Positions 33,881 to 42,821 of a stretch of DNA of 64,000 nucleotides are shown piece after piece (the first letter of the stretch is position 1; each line of letters opens with the position of its first letter). The position numbers and the translations under genes were made by a program. Source of the DNA: Hymenobacter edaphi (GTDB lineage: Bacteria > Bacteroidota > Bacteroidia > Cytophagales > Hymenobacteraceae); assembly GCF_003258365.1 (NCBI RefSeq), contig NZ_QHKM01000001.1, positions 1,116,001-1,180,000 of the forward strand. Reading direction: 5' to 3'. Below the pieces are notes generated by a model. That model did no database searches and was not told where the DNA came from. It saw only the letters and a program-made list of their open reading frames with translations.

Positions 33881-36367
33881 ATGAAAACAGTTCGACTATT
33901 TACCGCCGTCCTGAGCCTGGCCGTGCTGGCCGCCCGGCCCGCCGCGGCGCAGGGCTTCGACCCGTCCTTCGCCGCGCCCAGCGTGTACGCCCCCGGTACG
34001 ACCACGGCGACCCTGGAGCAGCCCGACGGGAAACGGGTGGTGGCGGGCTCGTTCGTGCGCATCGACGGCACGCCGGTTTCCTCCCGGGTGGTGCGCTTCA
34101 ACCCCGACGGCACGCTCGACACGCCGTTTCTGCAAAACGTGGGCCCGTCGACCCTCATGCAGCGCATGCACCTGCTCAGCAACGGGCAAATCCTGCTCAT
34201 CGGCCTCGGCGGGGCCACCACGGCCGGCGGCATCACGCGCCAGGACCTGGTGCGCCTGAACGCCGACGGCACGGCCGATGCCAGCTTCGATGCCGGCACC
34301 GGGCCGGAGGAGCAGGGCACGCACATGTACCTCGACGATGCCGTGTCGTTGCCCAACGGCAAGGTGGTGGCGGTGGGCCCGTTCGACCACTTCGACGGCG
34401 CGGTGGCCAACTACATCGTGGGCCTGACCAGCACCGGCGCCCTCGACCCGACGTTCAACCCCGGCACCGGCGCCAACGCCGTCGTGCGCACGGTGGTGGC
34501 GCTGCCTTCGGGCAAGCTGCTCATCGGCGGCTTTTTCACCAGCTACAACGGCAACCCCTGCCAGGGCCTGGCCCGCCTGAACGCCGACGGCAGCTTCGAT
34601 GCCACGTTTTCCCGGTCCGTCACGGCCCTGGAAGTCATCAACATCGTGGTGCAGCCCGACGGCAAAATCCTCATCAGCGGCACGCTCCAAGCCAACGCGG
34701 GTTTGATGCGCCTGAACGCCGACGGCTCCATCGACAACAGCTTCACCATTCCGACGCAGCTCTACCCGAACACCATTTACGGGGACGGCATGCAGGTGCA
34801 GCCCGACGGCAAGATCCTGGTCATCAACTCCGGCCCCACCCGCGCGCCCGTGGTGCGCCTGAACGCCGACGGCACCGTGGACGCCAGCTACCAGTCGGGC
34901 ACCAACCCCATCGGGTTTATCAACTCCATTACCCTGCTGGCCAGCGGCAAGAGCCTGGTCATGGGCTCGTTCACCGAATTCAACGGCACGACGGACCGCA
35001 CCCTGGTGCAGCTCACCAGCACGGGCGCCGTCGACGCGAGCTTCCTGCCCAAAATCCAGACCAACGGCGGCGTCAACGCCCTGGCCCGGCAGGCCGACGG
35101 CAAGTACGTGGTGGGTGGCACCTTCTCCGAAATCAACGGGCAGGTGGCGCGCCGCCTCGCCCGCTTCAACGCCGACGGCTCGCTCGACGCCGCCTTCAGC
35201 ACCAACACCGGCGGCCTGGGCGTCGTGGTGAACGACCTGGCCCTGCAGCCCGACGGCAAGGTGCTGGCCGCGGCCGGCGCGCAGGTGCGCCGCTTCCTGG
35301 CCAGCGGCAGCCCCGACAACGGCTTCACCGCGGGCACCTTCGTGGGCACTCCGAACCGCCTGCTGCTCCAGCCCGACGGCAAGGTGCTGGTGGGCGGCAC
35401 TCACCTGAGCTACAACGGCCAGTCGGCCCCCTACCTGCTGCGCCTCACCGCGGCCGGCACCCACGACAACACCTTCGTGCCGGCCACTACCGGCGCCAAC
35501 TCCATCAGTCAGTTTCACTCGATGGCCCTGCAGCCCGACGGCAAGCTGCTGGTGGCGGCGTACGTGCGCCCGGCCAGCGGCAGCGCCGTGTCGCGGGTGC
35601 TGCGCCTGAGCGCCACCGGCGCCGTCGACGCCACCTACACCTCGCTGCCCATTACCAGCGCCGGCAACGTCAATTCGTCGACCTTCCGGGCCACCAACCT
35701 GGTGCTGCAGCCCGACGGCAAATTGCTGCTGGCCGGCGCGTTCGGCGCGGTGGGCGGCGCGGCCCGCGGCAACGTGGCGCGCCTGAACGCCGACGGCACG
35801 CTGGACGCCGGCTTCGTCCCGGCAACGTTCAACGGGGCCGTTTCGGCCCTGGCGTTGCAGCCCAACAACCGGGTGCTGCTCGGCGGCTCGTTTAGCGCCC
35901 CCAACCTGTCGGCGAACCTGACGCGGCTGAACGCCGACGGCACGGCCGATGCCAGCTACCTCGCCACGGCCGTGCCCAACAGCATCGTGCGCACCCTGCT
36001 GGTGCAGGCCGATGGCGGCATCATGGCCGGCGGTTTCTTCACCGGCCTGAGCGGCCAGCCGGCCATGGCCCTGGCCCGCATATCGGCCCCGAACGTGCTG
36101 CACGCCGCCCTGCCCCAGGCCGTGGCCGACCGCACCCAGGCCTGGCCCGTGCCCGCCCGCACCACCCTGCACGTGCGCCTCGACCCGGGCGCCCGCGCCC
36201 AGACGCTGGAGCTGCTCGACGTGCTCGGGCGCCCGGTGCGCCAGCAGGCGCTGGGCAGCGCGGCCGACGACGCCACGGTGGCCGTCGACGGGCTGCCGAC
36301 CGGCCAGTACCTGCTGCGCGTGCATTACGCCCAGGGCGCGGTGACGCGCCGCGTCAGCGTGCAGTAA
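33881..36367 (+). CDS. secreted Delta-60 repeat protein with T9SS sorting tail
   Basis: The protein (828 residues from ATG 33881) has a signal peptide (MKTVRLFTAVLSLAVLAARPAAAQ). It then carries about a dozen Delta-60 repeats (LQPDGKVLVGGTF...LARLNADGSLDATF; e.g. VQPDGKILISG, LQPDGKLLLAGAFG), which form a beta-propeller-like solenoid. A type IX C-terminal sorting domain follows (about 750-828; AWPVPARTTLHVRLDPG, LELLDVLGRPVRQQAL, GLPTGQYLLRVHYAQGAVTRRVSV). It should be surface-exposed or secreted, with a binding or adhesion role inferred only from the fold. The last 12 codons plus the stop are exactly duplicated just downstream. The 207-bp stretch before the start holds no clear gene. Confidence 0.9.
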   Translation: MKTVRLFTAVLSLAVLAARPAAAQGFDPSFAAPSVYAPGTTTATLEQPDGKRVVAGSFVRIDGTPVSSRVVRFNPDGTLDTPFLQNVGPSTLMQRMHLLSNGQILLIGLGGATTAGGITRQDLVRLNADGTADASFDAGTGPEEQGTHMYLDDAVSLPNGKVVAVGPFDHFDGAVANYIVGLTSTGALDPTFNPGTGANAVVRTVVALPSGKLLIGGFFTSYNGNPCQGLARLNADGSFDATFSRSVTALEVINIVVQPDGKILISGTLQANAGLMRLNADGSIDNSFTIPTQLYPNTIYGDGMQVQPDGKILVINSGPTRAPVVRLNADGTVDASYQSGTNPIGFINSITLLASGKSLVMGSFTEFNGTTDRTLVQLTSTGAVDASFLPKIQTNGGVNALARQADGKYVVGGTFSEINGQVARRLARFNADGSLDAAFSTNTGGLGVVVNDLALQPDGKVLAAAGAQVRRFLASGSPDNGFTAGTFVGTPNRLLLQPDGKVLVGGTHLSYNGQSAPYLLRLTAAGTHDNTFVPATTGANSISQFHSMALQPDGKLLVAAYVRPASGSAVSRVLRLSATGAVDATYTSLPITSAGNVNSSTFRATNLVLQPDGKLLLAGAFGAVGGAARGNVARLNADGTLDAGFVPATFNGAVSALALQPNNRVLLGGSFSAPNLSANLTRLNADGTADASYLATAVPNSIVRTLLVQADGGIMAGGFFTGLSGQPAMALARISAPNVLHAALPQAVADRTQAWPVPARTTLHVRLDPGARAQTLELLDVLGRPVRQQALGSAADDATVAVDGLPTGQYLLRVHYAQGAVTRRVSVQ

Positions 36368-36406
36368 GCCCAGGGCGCGGTGACGCGCCGCGTCAGCGTG
36401 CAGTAA
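36329..36406. repeat. exact 39-bp tandem duplication across the stop codon
   Basis: Bases 36329-36367 (last 12 codons plus TAA of the Delta-60 gene) are repeated without change at 36368-36406. The second copy stays in frame but lies after the stop. Confidence 0.97.
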
Positions 36407-36430
36407 GCGCCCCGCCGGGCCGCTTCCCGC

Positions 36431-36461
36431 AAAAGGATGAGCCCCCGGCTCATCCTTTTTT
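36431..36461. terminator. terminator of the Delta-60 gene
   Basis: AAAAGGATGAGCC/GGCTCATCCTTTT forms a stem with a T tract just after the duplicated tail. Confidence 0.85.
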
Positions 36462-36484
36462 CGTGGCTTGTGGGCCGGGCGGAC

Positions 36485-36491
36485 TATTTTG
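36485..36491 (+). promoter_or_regulatory. near-consensus -7 element (TATTTTG) of the aminotransferase gene
   Basis: TATTTTG has one base fewer than TAnnTTTG and ends 7 nt before ATG 36499, which would give an almost leaderless mRNA. Confidence 0.4.
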
Positions 36492-36498
36492 CCGGTCT

Positions 36499-37323
36499 AT
36501 GTCCCTGGTTTTGCTCGACGGCGCGCTGCTTCCGGCCGCCGACCTCGCCCTGCCGCTGCCCAACCGCGGCCTGCAGTTCAACGACGGCTTTTTTGAAACG
36601 CTGGTGCTCATCAACGGCCAGCTGCGCTACGCCGCCGACCACGCGGCCCGCATGCGCTGGGCGGCTACCACCCTGCACCTGCACCTGCCCGCGGCCCTGA
36701 GCACGCCCGCGGGCCTGGAGCAGGCACTGCGGCACCTAGCCGAAGCCAGCGGCCTGGCCGCTGCGTGCCGCCTGCGGCTGCAGCTCTGGCGCGGCGGCGG
36801 CGGTCTGTATACCCCCGGCACGGCGGCCGCGCACTGGCTGGCCGTGGCGGCTCCGTTCGAGGCCGGGCCCGCCACGGCGGCCCGCGCGGCTTTTGCCGGC
36901 AGCATCCGCACCCACTTTTCGCCGGTGTCGTTCTGCAAGGGGCCGTACGCGCTGCATTACGTGCTGGCCGCGCAGGAGCGCGCCGCCCGCGGCTTCGATG
37001 AGTTGCTGCTGCTCGACGGGCAGGGCCACGTGGCCGAGGCGGTGGCGGCGGCGGTGTTCTGGCTGCAGGACGGGGCACTGTATACGCCCGCGCTGGAAAG
37101 CGGGTGCGTGGCCGGGGTGCGGCGGGCCCACCTGCTGCGGGTGGCGCAGCAGCGTAGCCTGCCCTGTCACGTGGGGTTGTTTCCGGCCGAGGCGGTGCTG
37201 GCGGCCGAAGCGGTTTTTACGGCCAACGTCGCCGGGATTCGGCCCCTGGCCAGCATTGGCGAAACGCCGCTGGCCGCGGCTCATCCGCTGCTGGAGGCGC
37301 TGCGGCGCTGGGAAGCCGCTTAG
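36499..37323 (+). CDS. class IV aminotransferase (aminodeoxychorismate lyase/BCAT-like)
   Basis: The 274-residue PLP enzyme starts at ATG 36499 because MSLVLLDGALLPAADLALPLPNRGLQFNDGFFETL is the family N-terminus (normally ...D.gl.yGdg.FET). The PLP lysine is Lys147 in SFCKGPYALHYVLAAQER. The following ELLLLDGQGHVAEAVAAAVFW and ALESGCVAGVRRAHLL are the usual cofactor-phosphate and specificity segments. It could be 4-amino-4-deoxychorismate lyase (folate) or an amino-acid aminotransferase; sequence alone does not decide. thyA is the next well-known gene but lies on the other strand and is not evidence. It ends by overlapping the convergent small gene by 4 bp. Confidence 0.87.
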   Translation: MSLVLLDGALLPAADLALPLPNRGLQFNDGFFETLVLINGQLRYAADHAARMRWAATTLHLHLPAALSTPAGLEQALRHLAEASGLAAACRLRLQLWRGGGGLYTPGTAAAHWLAVAAPFEAGPATAARAAFAGSIRTHFSPVSFCKGPYALHYVLAAQERAARGFDELLLLDGQGHVAEAVAAAVFWLQDGALYTPALESGCVAGVRRAHLLRVAQQRSLPCHVGLFPAEAVLAAEAVFTANVAGIRPLASIGETPLAAAHPLLEALRRWEAA

Positions 37324-37622
37324 GCAGCCGAGGCGCGCCGCCGCCGGCGAATGCGCAGCCAGTCGGCCTGGAATTCCGCCAGGTCGGCTTCGGTCACGTC
37401 GTTGGCGGTCAGGATTTCGGCGCGGGACTGGCGGCCCAGCTCCAGCGCGTACAAAGCAATAAGCACCCGGTGACGGCGGGGCAGCGGAACGGGGTCAGAA
37501 AACAGGTGTGGCGTAGTGAGGTTCACGGCGTTGGCGGAGTCTGCGCCGATTGATTGTATTCTGGCGGACAGGTTTAATTTCCCCGGTGCAAAGATCGAGC
37601 CTTTTTCTGGAGTCGCCATCAT
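37320..37622 (-). CDS. hypothetical protein (100 aa)
   Basis: This small protein has no signal peptide. Residues 1-45 look disordered (MMATPEKGSIFAPGKLNLSARIQ), then a helical stretch PLPRRHRVLIALYALELGRQSRAEILTANDVTEADLAEFQADWLRIRRRRRAS follows. The C-terminal half, with ITAND-like and acidic-helix segments, looks like a conserved domain, but I cannot name it. Its 3' end overlaps the end of the aminotransferase gene by 4 bp in convergent orientation. The 5' region (37623-37917) is AT-rich compared with the surroundings. Confidence 0.55.
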   Translation of the reverse strand: MMATPEKGSIFAPGKLNLSARIQSIGADSANAVNLTTPHLFSDPVPLPRRHRVLIALYALELGRQSRAEILTANDVTEADLAEFQADWLRIRRRRRASAA

Positions 37623-37845
37623 ACCAGCCGCGTTTATGTTCCAAAATTTATCCTACAACGGCACAAGCCACCCAAATGATGCAGTCATCAGATAAAAATA
37701 TGATTCTAGCTCCCGCAAACAGGCATCAGCAAGCCTGAAAAGCCATTCTAGCAGGAATAGTTGTTTGCTTTTTTCCAATCCTTCACATTAGCTCTCCCAC
37801 CAGAACAGAATTAACTTTATTAACAAAGTACCAATCATCAACAGG
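37623..37845. other. AT-rich gap, no gene seen
   Basis: This gap between the 100-aa gene and the thyA terminator is much richer in A and T than its surroundings and holds no convincing reading frame. It may carry promoter DNA for the leftward gene (AAATTTTG-like string near 37643) or be a foreign scrap. Confidence 0.4.
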
Positions 37846-37886
37846 CGAGCCCCCGACAGCGGCTAAAAGCGCTGGCCGGGGGCTCG
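37846..37886 (-). terminator. terminator of thyA
   Basis: A CGAGCCCCCG/CGGGGGCTCG stem, with an inner AGCGGCTAAAAGCGCT-type pairing, lies 30 bp after the thyA stop. Confidence 0.75.
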
Positions 37887-37917
37887 TCTGGTACAAAAGC
37901 CCGCTGGCTCGGGCGGC

Positions 37918-38712
37918 TTACACGGCTACCGGAGCCTTGATGGCCGGCCACGGGTCGTAGTTTTCCAGCTTGAAATCATCGTACTGGAAGCCGAACAGGT
38001 CGGTGACGGCCGGGTTCAGGCGCATCTGCGGCAGCGGGCGCGGGGCGCGGCTGAGCTGCTCCCGCGCCTGCTCCAGGTGGTTGGAGTACAGGTGGGTGTC
38101 GCCGCCGGTCCAGATGAATTCACCGGGCTGCAGGCCCGTTACCTGGGCCACCATCAGCGTAAGCAGGGCGTAGCTGGCAATGTTGAAGGGCACGCCGAGA
38201 AACACGTCGGCGCTGCGCTGGTACAGCTGGCAGGAGAGCTTGCCGTCGGCCACGTAGAACTGAAACAGGGCGTGGCAGGCGGGCAGCTTCATGGCTGGCA
38301 AGTCGGCCACATTCCAGGCCGACACCACCATGCGGCGCGAATCCGGCTGATTTTTCAGCTGCTGCAGAATCTGGCTGATCTGGTCGATGTGGCCGCCGTG
38401 GCCGTCGGGCCAGCTGCGCCACTGGTAACCGTAAACGGGGCCCAGGTCGCCGTTTTCGTCGGCCCACTCGTTCCAGATTTTTACGCCGTTCTGCTGCAGG
38501 TAAGCCACGTTGGTATCCCCTTTCAGAAACCAGAGCAGCTCGTGAATGATGCTCTTCAGGTGCGCCTTCTTGGTGGTAACCAACGGGAAACCCTGACTCA
38601 GATCAAACCGCATCTGGTAGCCGAAAACCGACACGGTACAGGTGCCGGTGCGGTCGGTCTTGAGTGTTCCGGTATCGAGTATGTGCTTTACAAGGTCGAG
38701 ATACTGCTTCAT
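37918..38712 (-). CDS. thyA: thymidylate synthase
   Basis: ThyA methylates dUMP to dTMP with methylenetetrahydrofolate. The protein is 264 residues, the same length as the E. coli enzyme, with the nucleophile Cys146 in [12 protein letters not shown]. Other conserved parts are [92 protein letters not shown] and [12 protein letters not shown]. The start at ATG 38712 is supported by an exact -7 element 27 nt upstream. No dihydrofolate reductase gene follows. The last residues are KAPVAV, as in ThyA. Confidence 0.97.
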   Translation of the reverse strand: MKQYLDLVKHILDTGTLKTDRTGTCTVSVFGYQMRFDLSQGFPLVTTKKAHLKSIIHELLWFLKGDTNVAYLQQNGVKIWNEWADENGDLGPVYGYQWRSWPDGHGGHIDQISQILQQLKNQPDSRRMVVSAWNVADLPAMKLPACHALFQFYVADGKLSCQLYQRSADVFLGVPFNIASYALLTLMVAQVTGLQPGEFIWTGGDTHLYSNHLEQAREQLSRAPRPLPQMRLNPAVTDLFGFQYDDFKLENYDPWPAIKAPVAV

Positions 38713-38738
38713 GCGGCGGGTCAAGTTGGGGTGGTCGG

Positions 38739-38746
38739 CAAAAATA
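38739..38746 (-). promoter_or_regulatory. -7 element TATTTTTG of thyA
   Basis: An exact TAnnTTTG lies 27 nt upstream of the thyA ATG. A GC-rich hairpin begins 3 bp further upstream. Confidence 0.7.
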
Positions 38747-38749
38747 GGA

Positions 38750-38776
38750 AAAGCCGCCCGGGCTGCGGGCGGCTTT
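38750..38776. other. hairpin between divergent thyA and the amidase gene
   Basis: AAAGCCGCCC/GGGCGGCTTT forms a 10-bp stem directly upstream of the thyA -7 box. It has terminator form but no convergent or tandem gene to terminate; it may insulate the divergent promoters. Confidence 0.5.
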
Positions 38777-38829
38777 CGGTGTGAAGCCCGATTTGTGGCC
38801 TTTATTCTTCCCGCGGCAACTCCCGTCGC

Positions 38830-38837
38830 TACTTTTG
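38830..38837 (+). promoter_or_regulatory. -7 element TACTTTTG upstream of the amidase gene
   Basis: An exact TAnnTTTG lies about 120 nt before TTG 38957. Confidence 0.5.
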
Positions 38838-38956
38838 CGGTACTTGCCTTACCTCCGGTGCAATTTCTCCCCGGCTGCCCCGGCCTTACCCCTGGTTTTT
38901 CCGCTACTTAGCTTTACCAGCCCGGCCCTTCTTCCAAACCCGACTCTCCCGCCGCT

Positions 38957-40021
38957 TTGCGAATACTTCTGCTCCTTCTCCTGCTTGTTCCGGTTGCAGC
39001 CTTTAGCCAGCATTTTCGCAAGGTGGTTCCCAAACGCGGCGACGTGATTTCGACGCTGCTGGTGCGCCACGGGCTGAATCCGCGCTACTACGAGCGGGAG
39101 TTTGTGGCGCTGAACAAGCCGCTGCTGGGGCCGCGCAACAGCCTGCGGGCCGGCAAATCGTACCGCCTGCCGCCGCGCAAGACGGCGGCCCAGCTGGCGG
39201 CCAGAAAGCCCGCCGCGGCCAAAGCGGTGGCGGCCCGGGCCGAAAAGGTAAAGGCCGTGAAGGGCCGCAGCGGGAGCACCGCCGTGCTCTTTGGCAAGTA
39301 CGGCCGGCCCTCGGCCAGCGACCAGGCCCTCGGCGGGGCGGTGTTCTACCTCATGTCGGGCCACGGCGGGCCCGACCCGGGCGCGGTGGGCCAGTACGGC
39401 AACGCCAAGCTGGCCGAGGACGAGTACGCCTACGACGTGACCATCCGGCTGGCCCGGGTGCTGATGGAGCACGGCGCCACCGTCCACATGATCGTGCAGG
39501 ACCCCGACGACGGCATCCGCGACGAGGGCGTGCTCAAGATGGACGCGGACGAGCTGACCTACCCCAACCTGACCATTCCGCTGGGCCACGTGGCGCGCCT
39601 GCGCCAGTACACCAACGCCATCAACCGCCTGCACGGGCGCTACGGCCGGAAAACCTACCAGCGCATGATTACCATCCACGTCGACAGCCGCTCGGCGGGC
39701 CTGAACACCGACGTGTTTTTCTACCACCACGAGCGCAGCGCCGTGGGGCTGCGCCTGGCCAAGAACATCCACCAGGTGTTCCGGCGCCGCTACGCCCGCT
39801 ACCAGCCCAACCGGCCGTACGTGGGCACCGTCACGCCGCGCACCAGCCTCTACGTGGTGCGCAACAGCTACGCGCCCACCGTGTTTATCGAGCTGGGCAA
39901 CATCCGCAACAGCAAGGACCAGCGCCGCTTCGTGCTGGCCCAGAACCGGCAGGCGCTGGCCAACTGGATCTGCGAGGGTGTCATCAACGACTACCAGCGC
40001 AAAACGCTGGAAGGGCAGTAG
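38957..40021 (+). CDS. exported N-acetylmuramoyl-L-alanine amidase (Amidase_3), with LysM-like N-domain
   Basis: The 354-residue protein starts at TTG 38957 with a signal peptide (RILLLLLLLVPVAAFSQ). It has an N-terminal LysM-like segment (about 20-75; VVPKRGDVISTLLVRHGLNPRYYEREFVALN) and a basic linker. The zinc amidase domain (about 115-345) has YLMSGHGGPDPGAVG (His), LAEDEYAYDVTIRLA (Glu), ITIHVDSRSAG (His) and VFIELGNIRNSKDQ (Glu), the set expected for amidase_3. It should cut the lactyl-amide bond between peptide and glycan in peptidoglycan during cell separation or recycling. The start codon is uncertain; no better ATG opens the signal peptide. Confidence 0.87.
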   Translation: MRILLLLLLLVPVAAFSQHFRKVVPKRGDVISTLLVRHGLNPRYYEREFVALNKPLLGPRNSLRAGKSYRLPPRKTAAQLAARKPAAAKAVAARAEKVKAVKGRSGSTAVLFGKYGRPSASDQALGGAVFYLMSGHGGPDPGAVGQYGNAKLAEDEYAYDVTIRLARVLMEHGATVHMIVQDPDDGIRDEGVLKMDADELTYPNLTIPLGHVARLRQYTNAINRLHGRYGRKTYQRMITIHVDSRSAGLNTDVFFYHHERSAVGLRLAKNIHQVFRRRYARYQPNRPYVGTVTPRTSLYVVRNSYAPTVFIELGNIRNSKDQRRFVLAQNRQALANWICEGVINDYQRKTLEGQ

Positions 40022-40057
40022 CTCGCCACGCTACGCGCGGCGTAGCGCGCTGCACGC

Positions 40058-40093
40058 AAACGGCCCCGCATCCTGCTGGATACGGGGCCGTTT
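40058..40093. terminator. bidirectional terminator
   Basis: AAACGGCCCCG/CGGGGCCGTTT with an inner ATCC/GGAT stem lies between the amidase gene and the convergent small secreted protein. Confidence 0.9.
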
Positions 40094-40114
40094 TACTGAC
40101 TGGCCGTCGGGAGC

Positions 40115-40360
40115 TTACAGCGACTTCACCGCCGGGGCGGCACTCGGGGCGGCGGCCGGAGTGGTTACGGCGGCCGAAGCGCCCTTTTTCATGCAGCACG
40201 ACGGGGTGCCGGCGCTGGCACCTTTCGAAGCGCAACCGGCTTTCATCTCGGCCGAGCAGTTTTCTTTCTTCGCGCCTTTCTTGTCTTTGTCTTTGCCGTC
40301 GGTGGCGGAGGCGGTACCGACGAAGGCGAACAGGGCCAGGGCGAGCAGGGCGTTTTTCAT
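40115..40360 (-). CDS. small exported Lys/Cys-rich protein (81 aa)
   Basis: A signal peptide (MKNALLALALFAFVGTASA) is followed by a charged Lys/Asp stretch (TDGKDKDKKGAKK), four cysteines (ENCSAEMKAGCASKG...PSCCMKK, spacing C-x7-C-x10-CC) and an Ala/Pro tail. The cysteine pattern could hold disulphides or bind a metal such as copper or zinc. No family is recognised. Start ATG 40360 is chosen because the signal begins there. Confidence 0.75.
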   Translation of the reverse strand: MKNALLALALFAFVGTASATDGKDKDKKGAKKENCSAEMKAGCASKGASAGTPSCCMKKGASAAVTTPAAAPSAAPAVKSL

Positions 40361-40492
40361 GGGGCGAAAATGGAGAAGTGGAAAAGGAAACAAAAGCCAG
40401 AAACGGGTGGTTGGCTCAGCGCCGGCCCTAATCTACGCAACGACTTCGATACCGCCGCCGGCCCCGCTTAGTTCCCCCGCCTCCGCTCCTCC

Positions 40493-42802
40493 GTGCTCCA
40501 ACCCCGCTCCCTCAGCCTGCTCACCCTGGCCGCCCTGGCCCTGCTGGGCCTGCTGGCCCTCACCGGCCTGCTGCGCCTGCGCTTCAACTACAATTTCAAC
40601 GACTTCTACCCCACCGGCGACCCGGACCTGGCCTACTACCAGGACTACGCCCGGCGCTTCGGCAACGACAACGACTACGTGCTGGTGGGCCTGGAGGCCC
40701 CGGCCGGCCGCACCGTGTTCGACGCCGATTTTGCCCGCCGCGTCGACGCGTTTACACGCTTTGCCCAGCGGCAGCGCAACGTGCGCCAGGTGGTGTCGCC
40801 CACCACGGCCAGCAACCCCATCGTGGAGGGCCTGGGCGTGTTCAACGTGCCCTACCTGCACCTCGACCAGCTCGGCCGCGACCCGGCCAGCCGCGCCCGG
40901 GACTCGGCCCTGATCTACCGCACGCCCGGGCTGGTGGGCAACCTCTTCGCGCCCGACGCGCGGGCCGTGGCGGTGGTACTGCAAACCACGCCCGACCTCA
41001 AGAAGCCGCCCGGCGACACGCTGCTGGCCGCGCTGCGCGGGGAGCTGCGGCGCCTGGGCGTCGGGGACGAGCAGATTCACTTCGGGGGCAAGATGGTGGC
41101 GCAGTCGGTGTTTGTGGACCGGCTGCGGGTGGAAATGGCGGTGTTCGTGTCGCTTTCGGTGCTGCTGGTGATGGGGCTGCTCTGGCTCACGTTCCGGGCC
41201 TGGTGGGGCGTGGTGCTGCCCCTGTCGGTGGTGGCCGGGGCCACGGTGGGCGGGCTGGCGCTGGTGGGGTGGTCGGGGGCGGGTATCGATCTGATGACCG
41301 CCCTGCTGCCGGTGATGATGTGCGTGGTGGGCATTGCCGACTCGGTGCACCTGCTCACGCGCTACGTGACGGAGACGGGGGAAGGCACCCCCACGGTGCC
41401 GGCCCTGCGCATCAGCATGCGGGAGTCGATGTTCGGCTCGGGGCTGTCGGCGCTGACCACGTCGCTGGGCTTTTTCACGCTCACGGCCAGCCACATCCGG
41501 CCCATTCACAACTTCGGGCTGTACACAGGGCTGGCGGTGCTCATTGCCTACGCCCTGTCGTTCACGCTGCTGCCGGCCCTGCTGGTGCTGCTGCCGCGGC
41601 CGCAGCAGAAGTTCGGGGCCGGGCGCAGCTGGGACGGGCCGCTGATGCGCCTGCTGGCCTGGGTGCTGCGGCGGCGGGCCCTCATCGTGGGGGCGGCAGC
41701 GGTGCTGGTGGTGGGCGCCCTCGCGGCCGCGTCGCAGGTGCGCATTGAGTCGCGGCTGCTGGATGACCTGGCCGACGACGACCCGGTACAATTGGACTTC
41801 CGCTTTTTCGAGCGGGCGTTTGCCGGCGTGCGCCCCTTCGAGCTGCACCTGCTTCCGCAGGGCGGGCGCACCGTCTACAGCCTCGACGTGCTGCGCGAAA
41901 CCGAGGAAATCGAAGCGTACCTGCAAAGCCGGTACGGCCTGCGCTTCGTGGCCTCGCCGGTGACGGTGGTCAAGTCCCTGCGCAAGGCCCTGAACGGCGG
42001 GGCGCTGGCGGAATACCGTCTGCCCGACTCCGAGGCCGAGCTGCAGCGCCTGCTGCGGCGGCTGCGCCCGTTTCGGAAGAAGCCCGAGTTTCGGGCCCTG
42101 GCCCTCGACGACGCCCGGCAGGGCCGCCTGACCGGCCGCATGCCCGACCCGGGCAGCACCACGGTGGCCCGCCTGAACCGGGGCCTGCAGCAATTCCTGC
42201 GCACCCACACCGACCCGGGCGTGCTGCGCACCCGCCAGACCGGCTCGGCCCTGCTCATCGACAAGAACAACCAGAACCTCACCCGCGACATGCTGCTGGG
42301 CATCGGGATGGACGTGGTGATGGTCACGGTTATCGTGCTGGCGCTGTTCCGCTCCTTCCGCATGGTGCCGGTGGTGCTCATTCCCAACCTGCTCCCCATC
42401 GTGGTGGTGGGCGGGGTGATGGGCCTGTGCGGGGTGCCCATGAAAGTCAGCACCAGCATCATCTTCACCATTGCCTTCGGCATTGCCGTCGACGACACCA
42501 TTCACTTCATTACCAAGCTGCGCCTGATGCTGGGCAAGGAGCCCACGGTGGAAGCGGCCGTGCGCCACACCTACCGGCTGGCCGGCAAGGCCGTCATCGT
42601 CACCTCCCTCATCCTGGTCGGCGGCTTCAGCACCCTGCTTTTCTCCTCCTTCGACGGCACGTTCTACGTGGGCCTGCTCATCGGCCTGACGCTGCTCTTC
42701 GGCGTGGTGGCCGAGCTGACGCTGCTGCCCATCCTCATCCTGCATTTCTACAAGAAGCCCCGCGTGGGCCGGGCCCGGCGGCTGACGGCCTCAGAAAAGT
42801 GA
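40493..42802 (+). CDS. MMPL/RND-family transporter
   Basis: The 769-residue protein has 12 predicted membrane helices in two halves: one N-terminal helix, a large periplasmic loop (about 30-215), five helices (about 220-370), one helix near 395-420, a second loop (about 425-590) and five helices (about 600-755). The helices show VMMCVVGIADSVHLL and ALLPVMM in the first half and FTIAFGIAVDDTIHFITKLRL in the second, the MMPL-type proton relay with Asp residues. Such proteins export lipids, sterol-like lipids or other hydrophobic compounds. It reads from GTG 40493. It stands alone: no adaptor or outer-membrane channel is adjacent. Immediately after its stop begins the phased palindrome array. 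Confidence 0.9.
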   Translation: MLQPRSLSLLTLAALALLGLLALTGLLRLRFNYNFNDFYPTGDPDLAYYQDYARRFGNDNDYVLVGLEAPAGRTVFDADFARRVDAFTRFAQRQRNVRQVVSPTTASNPIVEGLGVFNVPYLHLDQLGRDPASRARDSALIYRTPGLVGNLFAPDARAVAVVLQTTPDLKKPPGDTLLAALRGELRRLGVGDEQIHFGGKMVAQSVFVDRLRVEMAVFVSLSVLLVMGLLWLTFRAWWGVVLPLSVVAGATVGGLALVGWSGAGIDLMTALLPVMMCVVGIADSVHLLTRYVTETGEGTPTVPALRISMRESMFGSGLSALTTSLGFFTLTASHIRPIHNFGLYTGLAVLIAYALSFTLLPALLVLLPRPQQKFGAGRSWDGPLMRLLAWVLRRRALIVGAAAVLVVGALAAASQVRIESRLLDDLADDDPVQLDFRFFERAFAGVRPFELHLLPQGGRTVYSLDVLRETEEIEAYLQSRYGLRFVASPVTVVKSLRKALNGGALAEYRLPDSEAELQRLLRRLRPFRKKPEFRALALDDARQGRLTGRMPDPGSTTVARLNRGLQQFLRTHTDPGVLRTRQTGSALLIDKNNQNLTRDMLLGIGMDVVMVTVIVLALFRSFRMVPVVLIPNLLPIVVVGGVMGLCGVPMKVSTSIIFTIAFGIAVDDTIHFITKLRLMLGKEPTVEAAVRHTYRLAGKAVIVTSLILVGGFSTLLFSSFDGTFYVGLLIGLTLLFGVVAELTLLPILILHFYKKPRVGRARRLTASEK

Positions 42803-42821
42803 GCAATAGCTAGACCCTGTT

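Noticed and set aside
37320-37622. Treating the 100-aa frame as a shadow gene
   Set aside because: It was kept as a low-confidence CDS because the C-terminal half has coherent helical text and the frame is not opposite a known gene apart from 4 bp.
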